Shown here piece after piece: positions 47,500-58,286 of a stretch of DNA of 64,000 bases. The translations under genes were made by a program, and so were the position numbers. The stretch comes from Gordius sp. MW1 (lineage: Eukaryota; Nematomorpha; Gordioida; Gordea; Gordiidae): the NCBI GenBank assembly GCA_964036665.1, contig OZ038529.1, positions 10,920,060 through 10,984,059 of the forward strand, written 5' to 3'. The first letter of the stretch is position 1. Each line of letters opens with the position of its first letter. The notes under the pieces were generated by a model that saw only the letters and a program-made list of their open reading frames with translations, searched no databases and was not told the origin of the DNA.

Positions 47500-48345
47500 A
47501 TATAATCTAGCTCTAAGTAAAAAATAAATTAATTAAAAATTAACTTAATATTAAATTTATTATTCATTTCATAAATTAAGCATAAAAATAACATAATATT
47601 ATTGATGATTGACGTTTTTATCCGCCAATAAGAACTATTTTAACAATTTTAATGAAAATAATAAATTAGTTAAAATTTTCTAAATGTTAAATTTATTATA
47701 CATTTCATAAATTAAGCATGAAAATAACATTACATTATTGTTGATTGACGTTTTTATCCGCCAATAAGAACTATTTCAACAATTTTAATGAAAATAATAT
47801 ATTAATTAAAAATTTACTAAATATTAACTATATTATCCATTTCATAAATTAAGCATGAAAATAACATTATATTATTGATGATTGACGTTTTTATCCGTCA
47901 ATAACTTTTTCAACAATTTTAATGAAAATAATAAATTAATTAAAAATTAACTAAATATTAAATTTATTATTCATTTCATAAATTAAGCATAAAAATAACA
48001 TAATATTATTGATGATTGACGTTTTTATCCGCCAATAAGAACCATTTCAACAATTTTAATGAAAATAATAAATTAATTAAAAATTTACTAAATGTTAAAT
48101 TTATTATTCATTTCATAAATTAAGCATGAAAATAACATTATATTATTGATGATTGACGTTTTTATCCGCCAATAACTATTTCAACAATTTTAATTAAAAT
48201 AATAAATTAATTAAAAATTTACTAAATATTAACTTTATTATCCATTTCATAAATTAAGCATAAAAATAACATTATATTATTGATAATTGGCGTTTTTATC
48301 CGCCAAAAAGAACTATTTCAACAATTTTAATGAAAATAATATATG
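47500..48345. repeat. Tandem satellite, ~135 bp unit, six copies
   Basis: Unit marked by ATGATTGACGTTTTTATCCG at about 47607, 47743, 47880, 48013, 48150 and 48282, with TTTCATAAATTAAGCAT and CAACAATTTTAATGAAAATA in each. Copies differ by a few substitutions and small indels. Non-coding, very AT-rich. Confidence 0.93.
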
Positions 48346-48880
48346 ACGCTTGATTGACATTTGACTTCGCTATTACAACGTTCGCTGACTCCAATATTAC
48401 ACCTGTAATACCAAGTTAATTGTCGGATTTGCCCCCCGGATTATAAATTAGTTGCACTGTAAAAGTGAAAAAGTAACAATTTAACCTTTTCAATTTGTTT
48501 CCCATTCAATGTTGGATAGCAATTCCTCCTAAGAGGAATTTAAAGGCCAAATCCAATGCCTGCCTTACTAAAATAGCCTTTTCTATCATTATATAGTTGC
48601 TGTTCCACCTGACTACCATGTCAAGTTTTGCCTTTATGTAATTAATCGGTGGGTCAAATTCTTAACATATAGACTTTAATCGTAAAATATTTTTGTGCTA
48701 TCTAATTTAATTAAATTGTGATCCTCATTCTCCATAACTTATGTAAGTTTGAAAAATTTTAAAGTAAGCTTTTTCATTGTAGCAGGAAAAATAACTAAAA
48801 TGCGGTAAGATAAAAATAGCTAAATATTTGAATTTCATCTATTTAAATTAACTTAAAAAAATTGGAATTTTCAAGGATTT
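48346..48880. other. AT-rich stretch, nothing recognised
   Basis: No coding, RNA or repeat signal that I can name. Confidence 0.5.
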
Positions 48881-48884
48881 GATT

Positions 48885-48980
48885 CGAATTTTCGAATCCT
48901 AGCAGTGTAAATATTCGATTCGAAACTTACACATATGGATTCGGATTCGATTCGAAAGAGGCGTACCACTGGGTAAAGCT
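48885..48980. repeat. ATTCGATTCGAA-rich repeat (copy 1)
   Basis: GAATTTTCGAATCCTAGCAG, GTAAATATTCGATTCGAAA and AGGCGTACCA recur at 55965-56085 in the same order. Probably subterminal repeats of a decayed hAT-like element. Confidence 0.55.
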
Positions 48981-49120
48981 ATATTACCTGCAAATTTCAT
49001 GGGTTTTGTCCCAATATTTTTGAAGATACAAGCGTTTGGGGTACCACCCCATAAAGTCGCTTAAGAAAGTTTTATTTTCAACAATTTTTTTATTTTTTAT
49101 TAAAATAAAGTAATTTAAGC

Positions 49121-49242
49121 CATGGGCGTAGCCAGGATGAGGCAGGGAGGGGCTCCCCTCTCAATCCAAAGATTTCAAAATTATTCTGCCCCTTCCTAAA
49201 ACATTATTGCCCCATTTAATTCCAATGCTGGCAATGCCCATG
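49121..49242. mobile_element. CATGGGCGTAGCC MITE
   Basis: Starts CATGGGCGTAGCCAGG and ends near GCTGGCAATGCCCATG, an imperfect inverted repeat, with GC-rich inner flanks. No matching target duplication (ATTTAAGC versus GGTATATA). Confidence 0.65.
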
Positions 49243-50045
49243 GGTATATATCATTTGAAAGGAATATTGATACTATATTTTTTCATTTTTATAGTTATTG
49301 ATACTTTTGTGGAAGTATTTTTATAATAATGAATATATTTTAATTTATGATTGCTTTAATCAGACCTATAGGTAATATATTTCAAACAAACCTAACAAAT
49401 ATGACCTCAAAATTGATTCTCTTGTGATTGCAAAAATGAAGCCTCCAGCCAGAGGGTCCTTTTAAAGCTAGTAACAAGCCTAAAAAATGACCATTTTAAA
49501 TTACTCCTGTTTTTTCTGTATAATCTGTAAATGCATGATTTCTATATTTTTCTTTAAAAAATATTTGACAAAAATAAAACATTGCATTTTGATTTTCATA
49601 ATTATTCTTTGGGTTTAGTAAATTGCATATAATTTTTAAAGTACTATTAATTTATAATCAAATAATTTTTTCACCTAAATTTCATTTACTGTATGGTGCC
49701 CGTGACAATAGCCTTTTGATTTTCATAAATATTACATTGGGAATGTTTATTTTTTTATATAAAAAATAAAATCAATCCAGAGATATTTGTTAGCTATTAG
49801 AAAAATTAAAACAATATAATACAATAACATACCTTATCCTCAGCACATGCAAAGTTATTGATTTCTGTAAAATTCTTTAATAAGTGGAGAAGATTATATT
49901 TCTCCTTACAAGTTTGACAAATGCTGTAATGAGCTTGTTTTAACAATAGTTTATTATCACCAAACTTGAATATTATTAGAAAAGGCTCTAAAAACTAAAT
50001 AATTATGGAAGCTTAGATGTTTTATTTACTGTATATAAAATATAC

Positions 50046-50219
50046 GGTGCCCTATCAACTCGCCGAAAACAATCTCGCCGAAAAATAATGTCCCCCAGCT
50101 AAAAAAAGGCCCCCAAGCTTATTAACCCTACCCATCAACCAATCACAAATTTGGGGACATTTTTTAGCTGGGGGACATTATTTTCGGCGAGATTGTTTTT
50201 GGCGAGTTGACGGGCCACC
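50046..50219. mobile_element. Fold-back MITE with 9 bp target duplication (MULE-type)
   Basis: Long terminal inverted repeats of about 60 bp: GGTGCCCTATCAACTCGCCG at the left, complement ending GGCGAGTTGACGGGCCACC at the right, both with AACAATCTCGCCG and TAATGTCCCCCAGCT. Flanked by perfect AAAATATAC duplications (50037-50045 and 50220-50228). A 9 bp duplication and long terminal repeats fit the Mutator superfamily. The ends do not match the MULE pair at 39-45 kb, so another transposase is implied. Confidence 0.8.
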
Positions 50220-50228
50220 AAAATATAC

Positions 50229-52627
50229 ATATGCATTGAGATCATCTGTTTCCATGCATAAAATTATATGAGATATGCATTTGCTTGTTAAATATGATCA
50301 AATTTCTATAAGTTATAAAGTTGTGATTTGAATTGACACCTTATACATCATAATGACATCTTTATTTATGATTGTCCTATGAAGGTATTATGGTTGCAGG
50401 TATGAACCTGAAAATCTTTTATCCTAATTATATGAAAAAAATTGTTTTGTAGATAAACTTGTATTTGTGAGAAAATAAAACTAAAAACATAAAACAATTG
50501 TCATGACATTTATTCCTTATAATCTTGATCTAATAATAATTTGTATGCAAGTTTACAACTTGATCCATAAGTAAATATTAGAATTGCAAGTTCCAATTTC
50601 TTAGTATCAAAATTTAACAATTTTAAGCAGTTTAAACAAATAATATACTTTGCAGCTTCCCCTTATCTATATTCAATCGCAAAATGCCTTGCAAAGTATT
50701 TATGTGATATATGAACATATTTAACAAAACAAGACTAATCTTTGACCAATATTTAAAACTATATAAGCAGATCAAACCATCAATTTGCAAACGCCTAATT
50801 TATAATTGCATAAAGTCCTGCAATAATTGGCTTTATCTAATTTAACAAAAACTACTTTATAAATATCAATAATATAAATAACCAATTAATTAACATGCAT
50901 TTATACAATATTTTACTACATTTTTAAGATTATATAAACAAAAAAACACATTATAACTAATCTTTGTCAAATTAATTAAATTACTATGAGCTGGATATGC
51001 TAAGTGTTTAAAATTTTGATATGCACTTACAATTATTCTCAATAAAAAGCACTTAAATGTAAAATACGTTATGAGTGAGGTTAATCTTCGACTTTCCAAC
51101 GTTTATCGCTGTGGTGTCATTACGTGCAATGTAGCGTTTTGAATGATTCTGAGTACTTGAAATTAAACAATGTATAGAGTTAAACATTAATATTAAGCAA
51201 TAACAAGTTATCGAAGGATTAAAATAATAATATTTTGGACAACAAACAATTTAGAATTATTACCGATAAAACTTATTTGTTGTTTCAATATGTTTTAACG
51301 TGATATGACGTTTTATGTCAAAATTATGGCTATTTTTGGATGGAAAAGGCTAAAGACCGCAAGTCAGTCTAATTTTTGTACTATATTTTGAGGACAGTAG
51401 TTTAGTACGCGTAACACACGATTGTTTATTAGCTTATTTATTTTTCTTGGTTTGTACTAAGGTCGAGGTGGCGATTTACCTTATTAATTTTAAACAAAGT
51501 CTAAACAAACCATAGGTATAAGTTTAACCAACATAATTTTTCAAACATTTCATGAAATCTAGGCCATTAAGTCTGACATCTAGTGGAAGTTTATGACCTT
51601 TTGCTTGTCCATTGCTGTGGGCGTGATTTTGTTTCCACGTTTTCTGACACTTCAGACATTGAAGAATTCTATATTTGAATCATCTGTGAAATATTGAAGA
51701 ATATTTCTTGCACTGAATTAAGGAACGGAATAGTTAAGTGGTTCAGGATTTTCATTCGTTTGAAGAATTTTGCCAGAATTTTGTTTTGGAGTTGGTTGCT
51801 GCAGGCTTCAATTGATCTAGTTCGCGTTCGATTGCTTTTTAATCCAGCGCCACTAATAAATTCCCGCACATAGGTTTAAAAAGGGATTTGTTTAATCACC
51901 ACTTTCGAATATTTTGGTTTTATAACACTTTATTTTAATTCTCTAATTTTAGAATTTTGTCCGCGATAAATATTCGCGGAAGAATATTAATTAAGTTCTA
52001 TATTTAATTCTACATTTCTCGATTTATTTTCTACTACACCAAAAAAAAATAATAATCGATAACGCGATGATAATTTAAATCGCTCGCTCGAAAATGGGTA
52101 ATGAAATTTATTTTTATCGTAGAGGGATTTGGCACAATAGCGTATATTTATATGCGTGTGTGTGGGGGGGGGGAATAAAGAAACCAACAAAAGATGCAAA
52201 GTTTTTTTTAAAATTATTTTTAGGGTTGTATTAAATCAACGGCTACATTACATTAATCGATACAGATAAATCGACACATTAAATAGTTTGACAGGAAATG
52301 GTTTTGTGTGGTGGATGAGGGGGGGGGTATTAATATTTTTATATAACTTAGATCAGATTATAAGAATTTCTCAACTTATAAATTAAAATGGGTGGAGGCA
52401 AATGTATAGAAAAAGCCTTATTTAATTTGGGCAGAAAATGCGCACAGTAACAAAAAGTAGAGTTGCCATAACCGCACAAGACACTGTAAGTGACGTGTAT
52501 AAAGTTAAATAAGGGGAACAAAAACAAAATTAACAAAAGGCAATATATTTAAAGATAAAAAGTACGGGAGGATTTATACAAAAAACAATGGTAGATGAAA
52601 TGCATGGTTGTGGTATAAAAAAGCAAT
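50229..52627. other. Gene-free stretch
   Basis: AT-rich with no recognised protein. A few short minus-strand ORFs (for example 51669-51869) resemble nothing known to me. Poly-G runs occur near 52160 and 52318. Confidence 0.5.
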
Positions 52628-52635
52628 GTTATACG

Positions 52636-52914
52636 CATAGACTAATAGACTGCTCATCTCTTGTATATTCACGCATCAAAAGTGTTGCCAAAAACGACCG
52701 CCATTTTGATTAGTGATGTAGAGTTTGTATAGCGATGGATTGTATTGAACAATAATCATTGATATTATAACATGAAACAACCCATATTAATCATAGCGAT
52801 TTTAAAAATTCATCAAACCATATAAATTGGCCAAAATTCATGTTTCACTTTTCAAAATGGCTGCCAAAATGTGGAACACTTTTTAAAAGGGAATGAGCAG
52901 TCTATTAGTCTATG
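52636..52914. mobile_element. P-type MITE (279 bp)
   Basis: Ends are CATAGACTAATAGACTGCTC and its complement, flanked by perfect 8 bp duplications GTTATACG (52628-52635, 52915-52922). The terminal sequence is identical over about 24 bp to the start of the P element at 62922. CCGCCATTTT and AAAATGGCTGCC lie just inside. Non-coding. Confidence 0.9.
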
Positions 52915-53211
52915 GTTATACGTAATGGTGTTTTACTAACATTACTAAAGGCCATAAATTTAATATTCGAGCAAAGGTTAGTTGTGGAAAGGGGGCCAAA
53001 AGTGGGAAGGGACGAAGCAATTTATCTTATTTTTGAGAAGTTGAAGGGGGCTCTGAGCTTGCAGTTACTCTAGTTCTAAGATTTACTAATTACTGACATT
53101 TTACAAATTATTATTTTATTAGCGTGAAAGTTAAATCAGGGAAGGGAAACAAACATCCGTATTTAAATAAACACTAAGATTTCAAAATCATTTTTAAGAC
53201 CACTATATATA

Positions 53212-53656
53212 CTTAGACTATAGACTGCTCATGCCATATGTTGAATATGAGTAATTGTGTGTCTAATTTTCCTCCATTTTAAAGAGTGTATTTGGTGTAT
53301 TTTAACCTGTAATTTTGCCCTATAACAGTCAATTTACCTTCCTCACTAGTTTATAAATTAAAAAAACGTCAATAAATTAATATTATACAAAATATTGGTG
53401 GCACTATACTATTAAACAAACTTTAATCGCAGATTTTACATTTTTAATTTTTATGTATTTTTTTAATGATTTTTATTTTAAAATGCTGTTTTTGATATCT
53501 ACCCACTTTAATATTTTTTTATTTACCTTTTTAAAATTATTTAATTTGCGAAAATTACTAATTTCTATATGCTCACAACGTTACAATCCTCGTTTCAAAA
53601 TGGTGGAAAAAAGGGTACACATTTTGTGCGTTGATGAGCAGTCTATCTAGTCTATG
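53212..53656. mobile_element. P-type MITE (445 bp), inserted next to Penelope-like sequence
   Basis: Left end CTTAGACTATAGACTGCTCA, right end complementary to CATAGACTAGATAGACTGCT, flanked by perfect TATATATA duplications (53204-53211, 53657-53664). Inside the right end, AAAATGTGTACCC and TTCCACCATTTT match the P element's left end. Non-coding. Confidence 0.85.
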
Positions 53657-53736
53657 TATATATAATAATATTAACGGTTATCTTGCACAATTTTTTAATA
53701 CGGATGGATCTACATCTACTCGTATATACCAATTAA

Positions 53737-54198
53737 TAGTAAATAAATTTCCTAAAAGAAATCAAAAAGATTTTACATGTTCACAAAATAGACAATTTCA
53801 AGTTTTCTCAGAAAACCACATCCAACCTATTCTCATTAATTAAGCCCATTAATAACATTACAGATAAAAATCTTGTTTCTAATTTAATTTATAAAATCTC
53901 CTGCGCCGATTGCGACCAATTTTACGTTGGAGAAACTAAAAGAACCTTAGCACAAAGAATCCAAGAACACAAGGCCCCGTTAACAAGATGCGCAACAGAC
54001 TCCGCCGTGGCCGAACACTCGCTAACCAATCAACATAGCATTGATTGGGACAACCCGACCGTTCTTTACAAAGCACGATTCAACCAAGAAAGGAAATTCG
54101 TAGAAAGCGTCCTGATCGATCGCCTCAAGCCGAAAATCAACGACCAACCCGGCCAATTTCGAAGCTACAAGCACACCCATCCTCACCTACCTTTATAA
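53737..54198 (+). pseudogene. Penelope-like element: GIY-YIG endonuclease C-terminus
   Basis: Penelope-like retroelements carry RT followed by a GIY-YIG nuclease. The frame 53737-54198 reads QKTTSNLFSLIKPI, NLVSNLIYKISCADCDQFYVGETKRTL, AQRIQEHK, then VAEHSLTNQHSIDWDN and FVESVLIDRLKPKIN, ending in a stop. It shows the Y..., CxxC, Y(V/I)GET, R..EH pattern of the PLE nuclease. No RT is present upstream; a P-type MITE ends at 53656. A 5'-truncated fragment. Confidence 0.85.
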
Positions 54199-54204
54199 TA
54201 TCAT

Positions 54205-54560
54205 AACAGATAATACTCTAATTTTAATTAATATATTCTCCTGTGTCGATTACCATCAATTTTTAGACTTGGAGAGACAACAACAACAACAAAAAAAGAA
54301 CTCTGACACAAAGCTCCAAAAATGCGGGACCTACTCCGCCTTACCCTAAGCCTAACTATCGTTAAAGATTCAACATGGCAGATTGGATAACTCGACTGCC
54401 ATTCACATAGCGTGATACAACAAAGGAATTTCGTAGAAAGCGTTTTAATCGACCGCGTCAAGCCCAAAAAACAAACAAACAAAATCAACGACCATCCAAT
54501 TTCTTTACCACAAGCCCATACATCCACACATATTTTTTTATTATTCACTATGTCTACCTA
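54205..54560 (+). pseudogene. Second, decayed GIY-YIG copy in tandem
   Basis: TTCTCCTGTGTCGATTACCA and GACTTGGAGAGAC echo the preceding copy. 54412-54500 reads FVESVLIDRVKPKKQTNKIN, almost the same as the first copy. Stops and indels abound in between. Head-to-tail arrangement is typical of Penelope-like elements. Confidence 0.7.
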
Positions 54561-54619
54561 CCCGTTCAATACTCAAAACTATAATTTGTTAAGCACAGTT
54601 ATTATACTTATATATTAAA

Positions 54620-54910
54620 TAACTCTGTTCCCCCCTTTTCTCTTATTATTTAGCTATTTACTTTTTTCGCACCTTTTTCCTATCTCCATATGTATCTACT
54701 CTATTCTTATAAAAAACATCCATCCCTACAATCGCTATTGTTAATTTCTCGCTATAACCAGTTTTTGTAATTTTTTTTGTATTTATATCATCGTTGTTAT
54801 AATCACTTTACTTCATTTTTATTTTTTGAGACTTCATCTTCTCCTTTTTTTTTTTCCTGAAGATGGATTATAAGTGTCCGAAATATTGCGTTCCATTTCC
54901 CTCTATCAAT
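54620..54910 (+). repeat. Penelope-like 3' UTR/terminal region (copy 1)
   Basis: TTATTATTTAGCTATTTA, AAAAAACATCCATCCCTACA and TAATTTCTCGCTATAACCAG recur at 55725-55850. CCTGAAGATGGATTATAAG followed by CCGAAA resembles the phrase at the 3' end of many Penelope-like and related elements. Confidence 0.6.
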
Positions 54911-55689
54911 CCAAATCCACCGTATTTATACAATGAAATTTATATAAACGGATTGAAAATTATTGATTATATATCATTCGTTTACATTATAGAAAGATTT
55001 TATCGACGTGAAAATAGATTGGGGATAGGGTGGCAAAGATATTATTATAAATAAACACATGGTTGTTTAATGTTTTTATTAAATTAATTGATAATAAATT
55101 ATATATTTAAATACTTTTATTTAAACATAATTTTAGAAGTATAATAAAATTGTCAAGCGCGTAGGGAAGGGGGGTTTCGGGTTACGACCCCCCCCCCCCT
55201 CATTGACAAAAAAATTCATTTTTTTTTCAAATTATACGGAAAAAATATTAATAGAGTCTTGTGTGTGTTGCGCATATAGAAATAATATATTATCTTAATT
55301 AATTTGATATTTAATTTTAGATAAAATCCTAATTATAACATTATTTATACAAAAAATTTATGTCCCGAGTGCGTGTTTTCTAATAAGAAGAAATTTAATT
55401 TTTAATTATTTCTCTAAAAAACTATCTCAACCTCTAAATTAAACGAGGAAGATGTTGATACAAGCCAAATTTTAGCAGCGGGGCGAACTTGGGCTAATAA
55501 TTTAATTTAAACGGTCCCGGGCAGGACAATTATTGGTTCTGGTGGGAGATTTAAGCCTAAAAGGCTAATGCAAGTGTTTAGTTTATACAATGCCCCTAAT
55601 TAGCGCAAACAGAAAAATTGGAAAGAGCTATTTGCAATTTGCGTCGCTTAAGATATTATTAATGCATTTTTTACCAAAACCCAATCATA

Positions 55690-55935
55690 TACAATACCTG
55701 TGATCCCCCCTGTTTCTCTTTTTTCGCCTTTTATTATTTAGCTATTTATTTTTGCACCTTTTTCCTAACTCCTGTGTACCTATTATATTGTTATAAAAAA
55801 CATCCATCCCTACAATCGCTATTGTTAATTTCTCGCTATAACCAGTCTGGTAATTTCTATTGTTTTTTTTGTATCTATATCTCCGTATTTTCTCACTTTA
55901 CTTCATTTTTTATTTTTCGCGCTTCGTCTTATATA
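55690..55935 (+). repeat. Penelope-like 3' terminal region (copy 2)
   Basis: Second copy of the 54620-54910 sequence, with small indels and no coding region attached. Implies at least two insertions of the family. Confidence 0.6.
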
Positions 55936-55964
55936 TTTAAAATAACTTACAAATATAAGTAATT

Positions 55965-56085
55965 TTTCGAATCCCTTTTTAAAAATCGATTTGGATTTTC
56001 GAATCTCACCAGGTAAATATTCGAATTGAAATTTAGACCCAAGGATTCCGAATCGATTATTTCCCAGAGGCGTACTTTCCACCAT
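55965..56085. repeat. ATTCGATTCGAA-rich repeat (copy 2)
   Basis: TTTTCGAATCTCACCAGG, TAAATATTCGAATTGAAA and CCAGAGGCGTAC parallel 48885-48980. It directly abuts the hAT fragment beginning near 56090. Confidence 0.55.
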
Positions 56086-56089
56086 ACCA

Positions 56090-56397
56090 ATATTTCTATT
56101 TTTTCTCGTTGATCTATAACTTTATGTAGGTGTCAGTTTCCTTTACTTTATAAAATTCTTTCTGAATATTTTCAGCTATTAGGAATACTTTTTGAATAAG
56201 CGCAAAATGAATGAATCCATAACTTGTAATTAATTAATTTTTTGTAATTATTGTTTTAAACAGAATAAAAGACTACTTAGGCTACTACTTCTAAATTATT
56301 CAGGGCCGGGCTTATAATTTATGAATTAGGCCCGGCCCGGAATTTTAAAGTCTCAAAATTTGGGGCCCGGCCCGGGGGCCGCCCGTGCTAGTCTCTA
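56090..56397 (-). mobile_element. hAT terminal fragment with GGGCCGGGCC repeats
   Basis: In reverse complement it starts TAGAGACTAGCACGGGCGG, continues with CGGGCCGGGC blocks and AAAGTCTTTTATTCTGTTTAAAA-like sequence, and parallels 60287-60650 base by base with substitutions. The hAT C-terminal coding part is absent. Confidence 0.75.
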
Positions 56398-56399
56398 GT

Positions 56400-57255
56400 G
56401 GTGGTGCTGTAAGATCAACGTACACTATTTAGTCATTTTAAGACTATTGTTTGTGTGGGTACCACTTGTTACTCCTTTCACCAGCGTGGGATTAATATAG
56501 AGCGCCCACTAACATCATTATAAGTCAATATCAACAATCTTAAAATATCGCTTCGGCTGTAAAAAAATTATTTAAATCATTGTTTTGAACCATTATATTT
56601 TAACCGATATATGACCTTAGAGTTTCGAGCACACAGGTAATAAGTAATTAAACAAAAGTTTTCAGCTAGCTTTAGTTGATGTTTATACCTGTTTTTATTG
56701 TTTTTTATTTCATAATAATAAATTGAGTAAAACTTTTCTTGAGGGGAGCCAAATGCGTGATATTTGACAATGAGGTCACCTCTTCTACACCTAAATAATA
56801 AGCCACTTCTGGAAGGTAAGATTAAATAATTCTGTTGGTTTGTGCACGTCTATTAACATGGGCCAAAGGCGGGTATTAAGGTGTCCCCAAAACATTGTTA
56901 ATTGAAAATAATTATTATAATTGAGCGAAGTACCAAGAATTTGTTCCATGTTTATTTTATTAGATCATAATGTATAAGTTTATTTATACGATAGTTTAAC
57001 AATTTTAATATATTATGATGATATATTTGTACTAATTCACTTTCGTTTTGTAAAATATAGATTTTCGGCTAATTCATAATATCATATTAAAAGCCTACTT
57101 ATTATTAACAGATTATTGCCATTATTAAAATAATGGTAAACAAGTATTAATTGAATCGATTTTTGGAACAATTTTGTAATATTAAATAAGGAAGCAGTGG
57201 AAAAATGTTGTCATAAACATGATCGTATAATTATGATTAGCAAAAATAGGCTAAA
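56400..57255. other. AT-rich stretch, nothing recognised
   Basis: No coding or repeat signal beyond AT-richness; lies 3' of the minus-strand Pro-rich gene. Confidence 0.5.
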
Positions 57256-57263
57256 CGGATGTT

Positions 57264-57638
57264 TTAACCATATGGAGGAGTTGTAATTGAAGGTGTATTG
57301 GGAGGTGTACTATATGAAGAAGGAGTATAGGGAGGACTAGAAGTTGGAGGAGTATAGGGAGGACAAGAACATGGAGGAGTATCTGGAGGACTATAAGGAG
57401 GAGTGACTGGTGGACTCGAAGTCGGAGGAGTATAAGGAGGACAAGAACATGGAGGAGTATTGGGAGGAATTGAAGATGGAGGAGTATCGGGAGGACTATA
57501 ATATGGAGGAGTCGTTGGAGGTTTAGTAGATGTTGTAACTTGAGTTGTCGTATATGTAGTCTTATAAGTATACCCAAATCCTGGCTGTACCAGAATGGCT
57601 ATTGGTAGGATCAATGATATAAGGAACATCTTATACAA
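57264..57638 (-). CDS. Small Pro/Thr/Ser-rich secreted protein
   Basis: 124 codons, single exon, ATG at 57638. The N-terminus MYKMFLISLILPIAILVQPG is a convincing signal peptide with probable cleavage just after FGY. The mature part begins with a Thr-rich TYKTTYTTTQVTTSTKPP, followed by repeats of the pattern (S/D/N)TPP(C)SxPPYTPP. The block DTPPCSCPPYTPPTSSPP or a near copy appears twice. This suggests an O-glycosylated mucin- or extensin-like extracellular or cuticle/tegument protein; I do not recognise a specific family. A TATATATAG box lies about 25-35 bp upstream of the start codon. The opposite-register ORF on the same strand (57251-57577) is repeat shadowing. Real expression is unproven, but the signal peptide joined to an uninterrupted repeat is unlikely by chance. 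Confidence 0.6.
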   Translation of the reverse strand: MYKMFLISLILPIAILVQPGFGYTYKTTYTTTQVTTSTKPPTTPPYYSPPDTPPSSIPPNTPPCSCPPYTPPTSSPPVTPPYSPPDTPPCSCPPYTPPTSSPPYTPSSYSTPPNTPSITTPPYG

Positions 57639-57654
57639 TATTTGGAATTAAACA

Positions 57655-57675
57655 TTTTGCTCTATATATATGTTT
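57655..57675 (-). promoter_or_regulatory. Candidate TATA box of the Pro-rich secreted protein gene
   Basis: CATATATATAGAGC (minus strand) sits roughly 25-35 bp before the ATG. Position is plausible for a short leader, but the background is AT-rich. Confidence 0.35.
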
Positions 57676-57924
57676 GATTTTAATCCGGGTACAATAGCCA
57701 AATTGAATAAATTGTTACTTTTGGCACCTAATTCAAAATATTTAGATTAAAAGTTCGCCTTTAGGCAATGTTTTTGACCATTATTTAACTATATAGTAAG
57801 GAGTGTTATAGTTGGACTAGTTTTTATAGTTGCATAATATGATTGATTCGAAAAAAATAAAGCCAAGGTCAGCCAAATTTTAAGCAAATAAGATTTATCC
57901 CCTTTACACAATACATATTTTCTG

Positions 57925-58230
57925 AAATCAAGGGCGTAGTTGGTCCCCCCCCCCTAAGAGCAAACCCCTGGTTCCATGTCTCCCCCCCCCCAAGGGAAAA
58001 CTCTTTGGCCCCTTAAGTAATTTTTTTAAATTATATCTTAATTAAAAACACAATGGTGATTATAATTATTTGTTTCTGAGTAAAACTTTTAATTCTAATA
58101 TTACAAAAAAATATACTGTGTTAGACAATAAAGGATGCAAATTTTATAAAATTGTCGAGTCGGCATAATTCCATAATTTAATATTAATTCTTTCAATTAA
58201 AATCCGAGTTTTTCATTGATTTCAAAATTG
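57925..58230 (+). repeat. Dispersed repeat, inverted copy of 20130-20470
   Basis: AAGGGCGTAGTTGG start with poly-C blocks, CAAGGGAAAACTCTTTGGCC, and AATAAAGGATGCAAATTTTA. The same words occur in reverse order and complement at 20130-20470. Confidence 0.6.
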
Positions 58231-58286
58231 ATTTATATTATCGTATCATCGATAGAATAATAACAGAATTAAACAATTAATACAAG

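Noticed and set aside
57251..57577. Leu-rich ORF overlapping the Pro-rich gene
   Set aside because: Alternative frame of the same repeat; it lacks a signal peptide and resembles nothing known.
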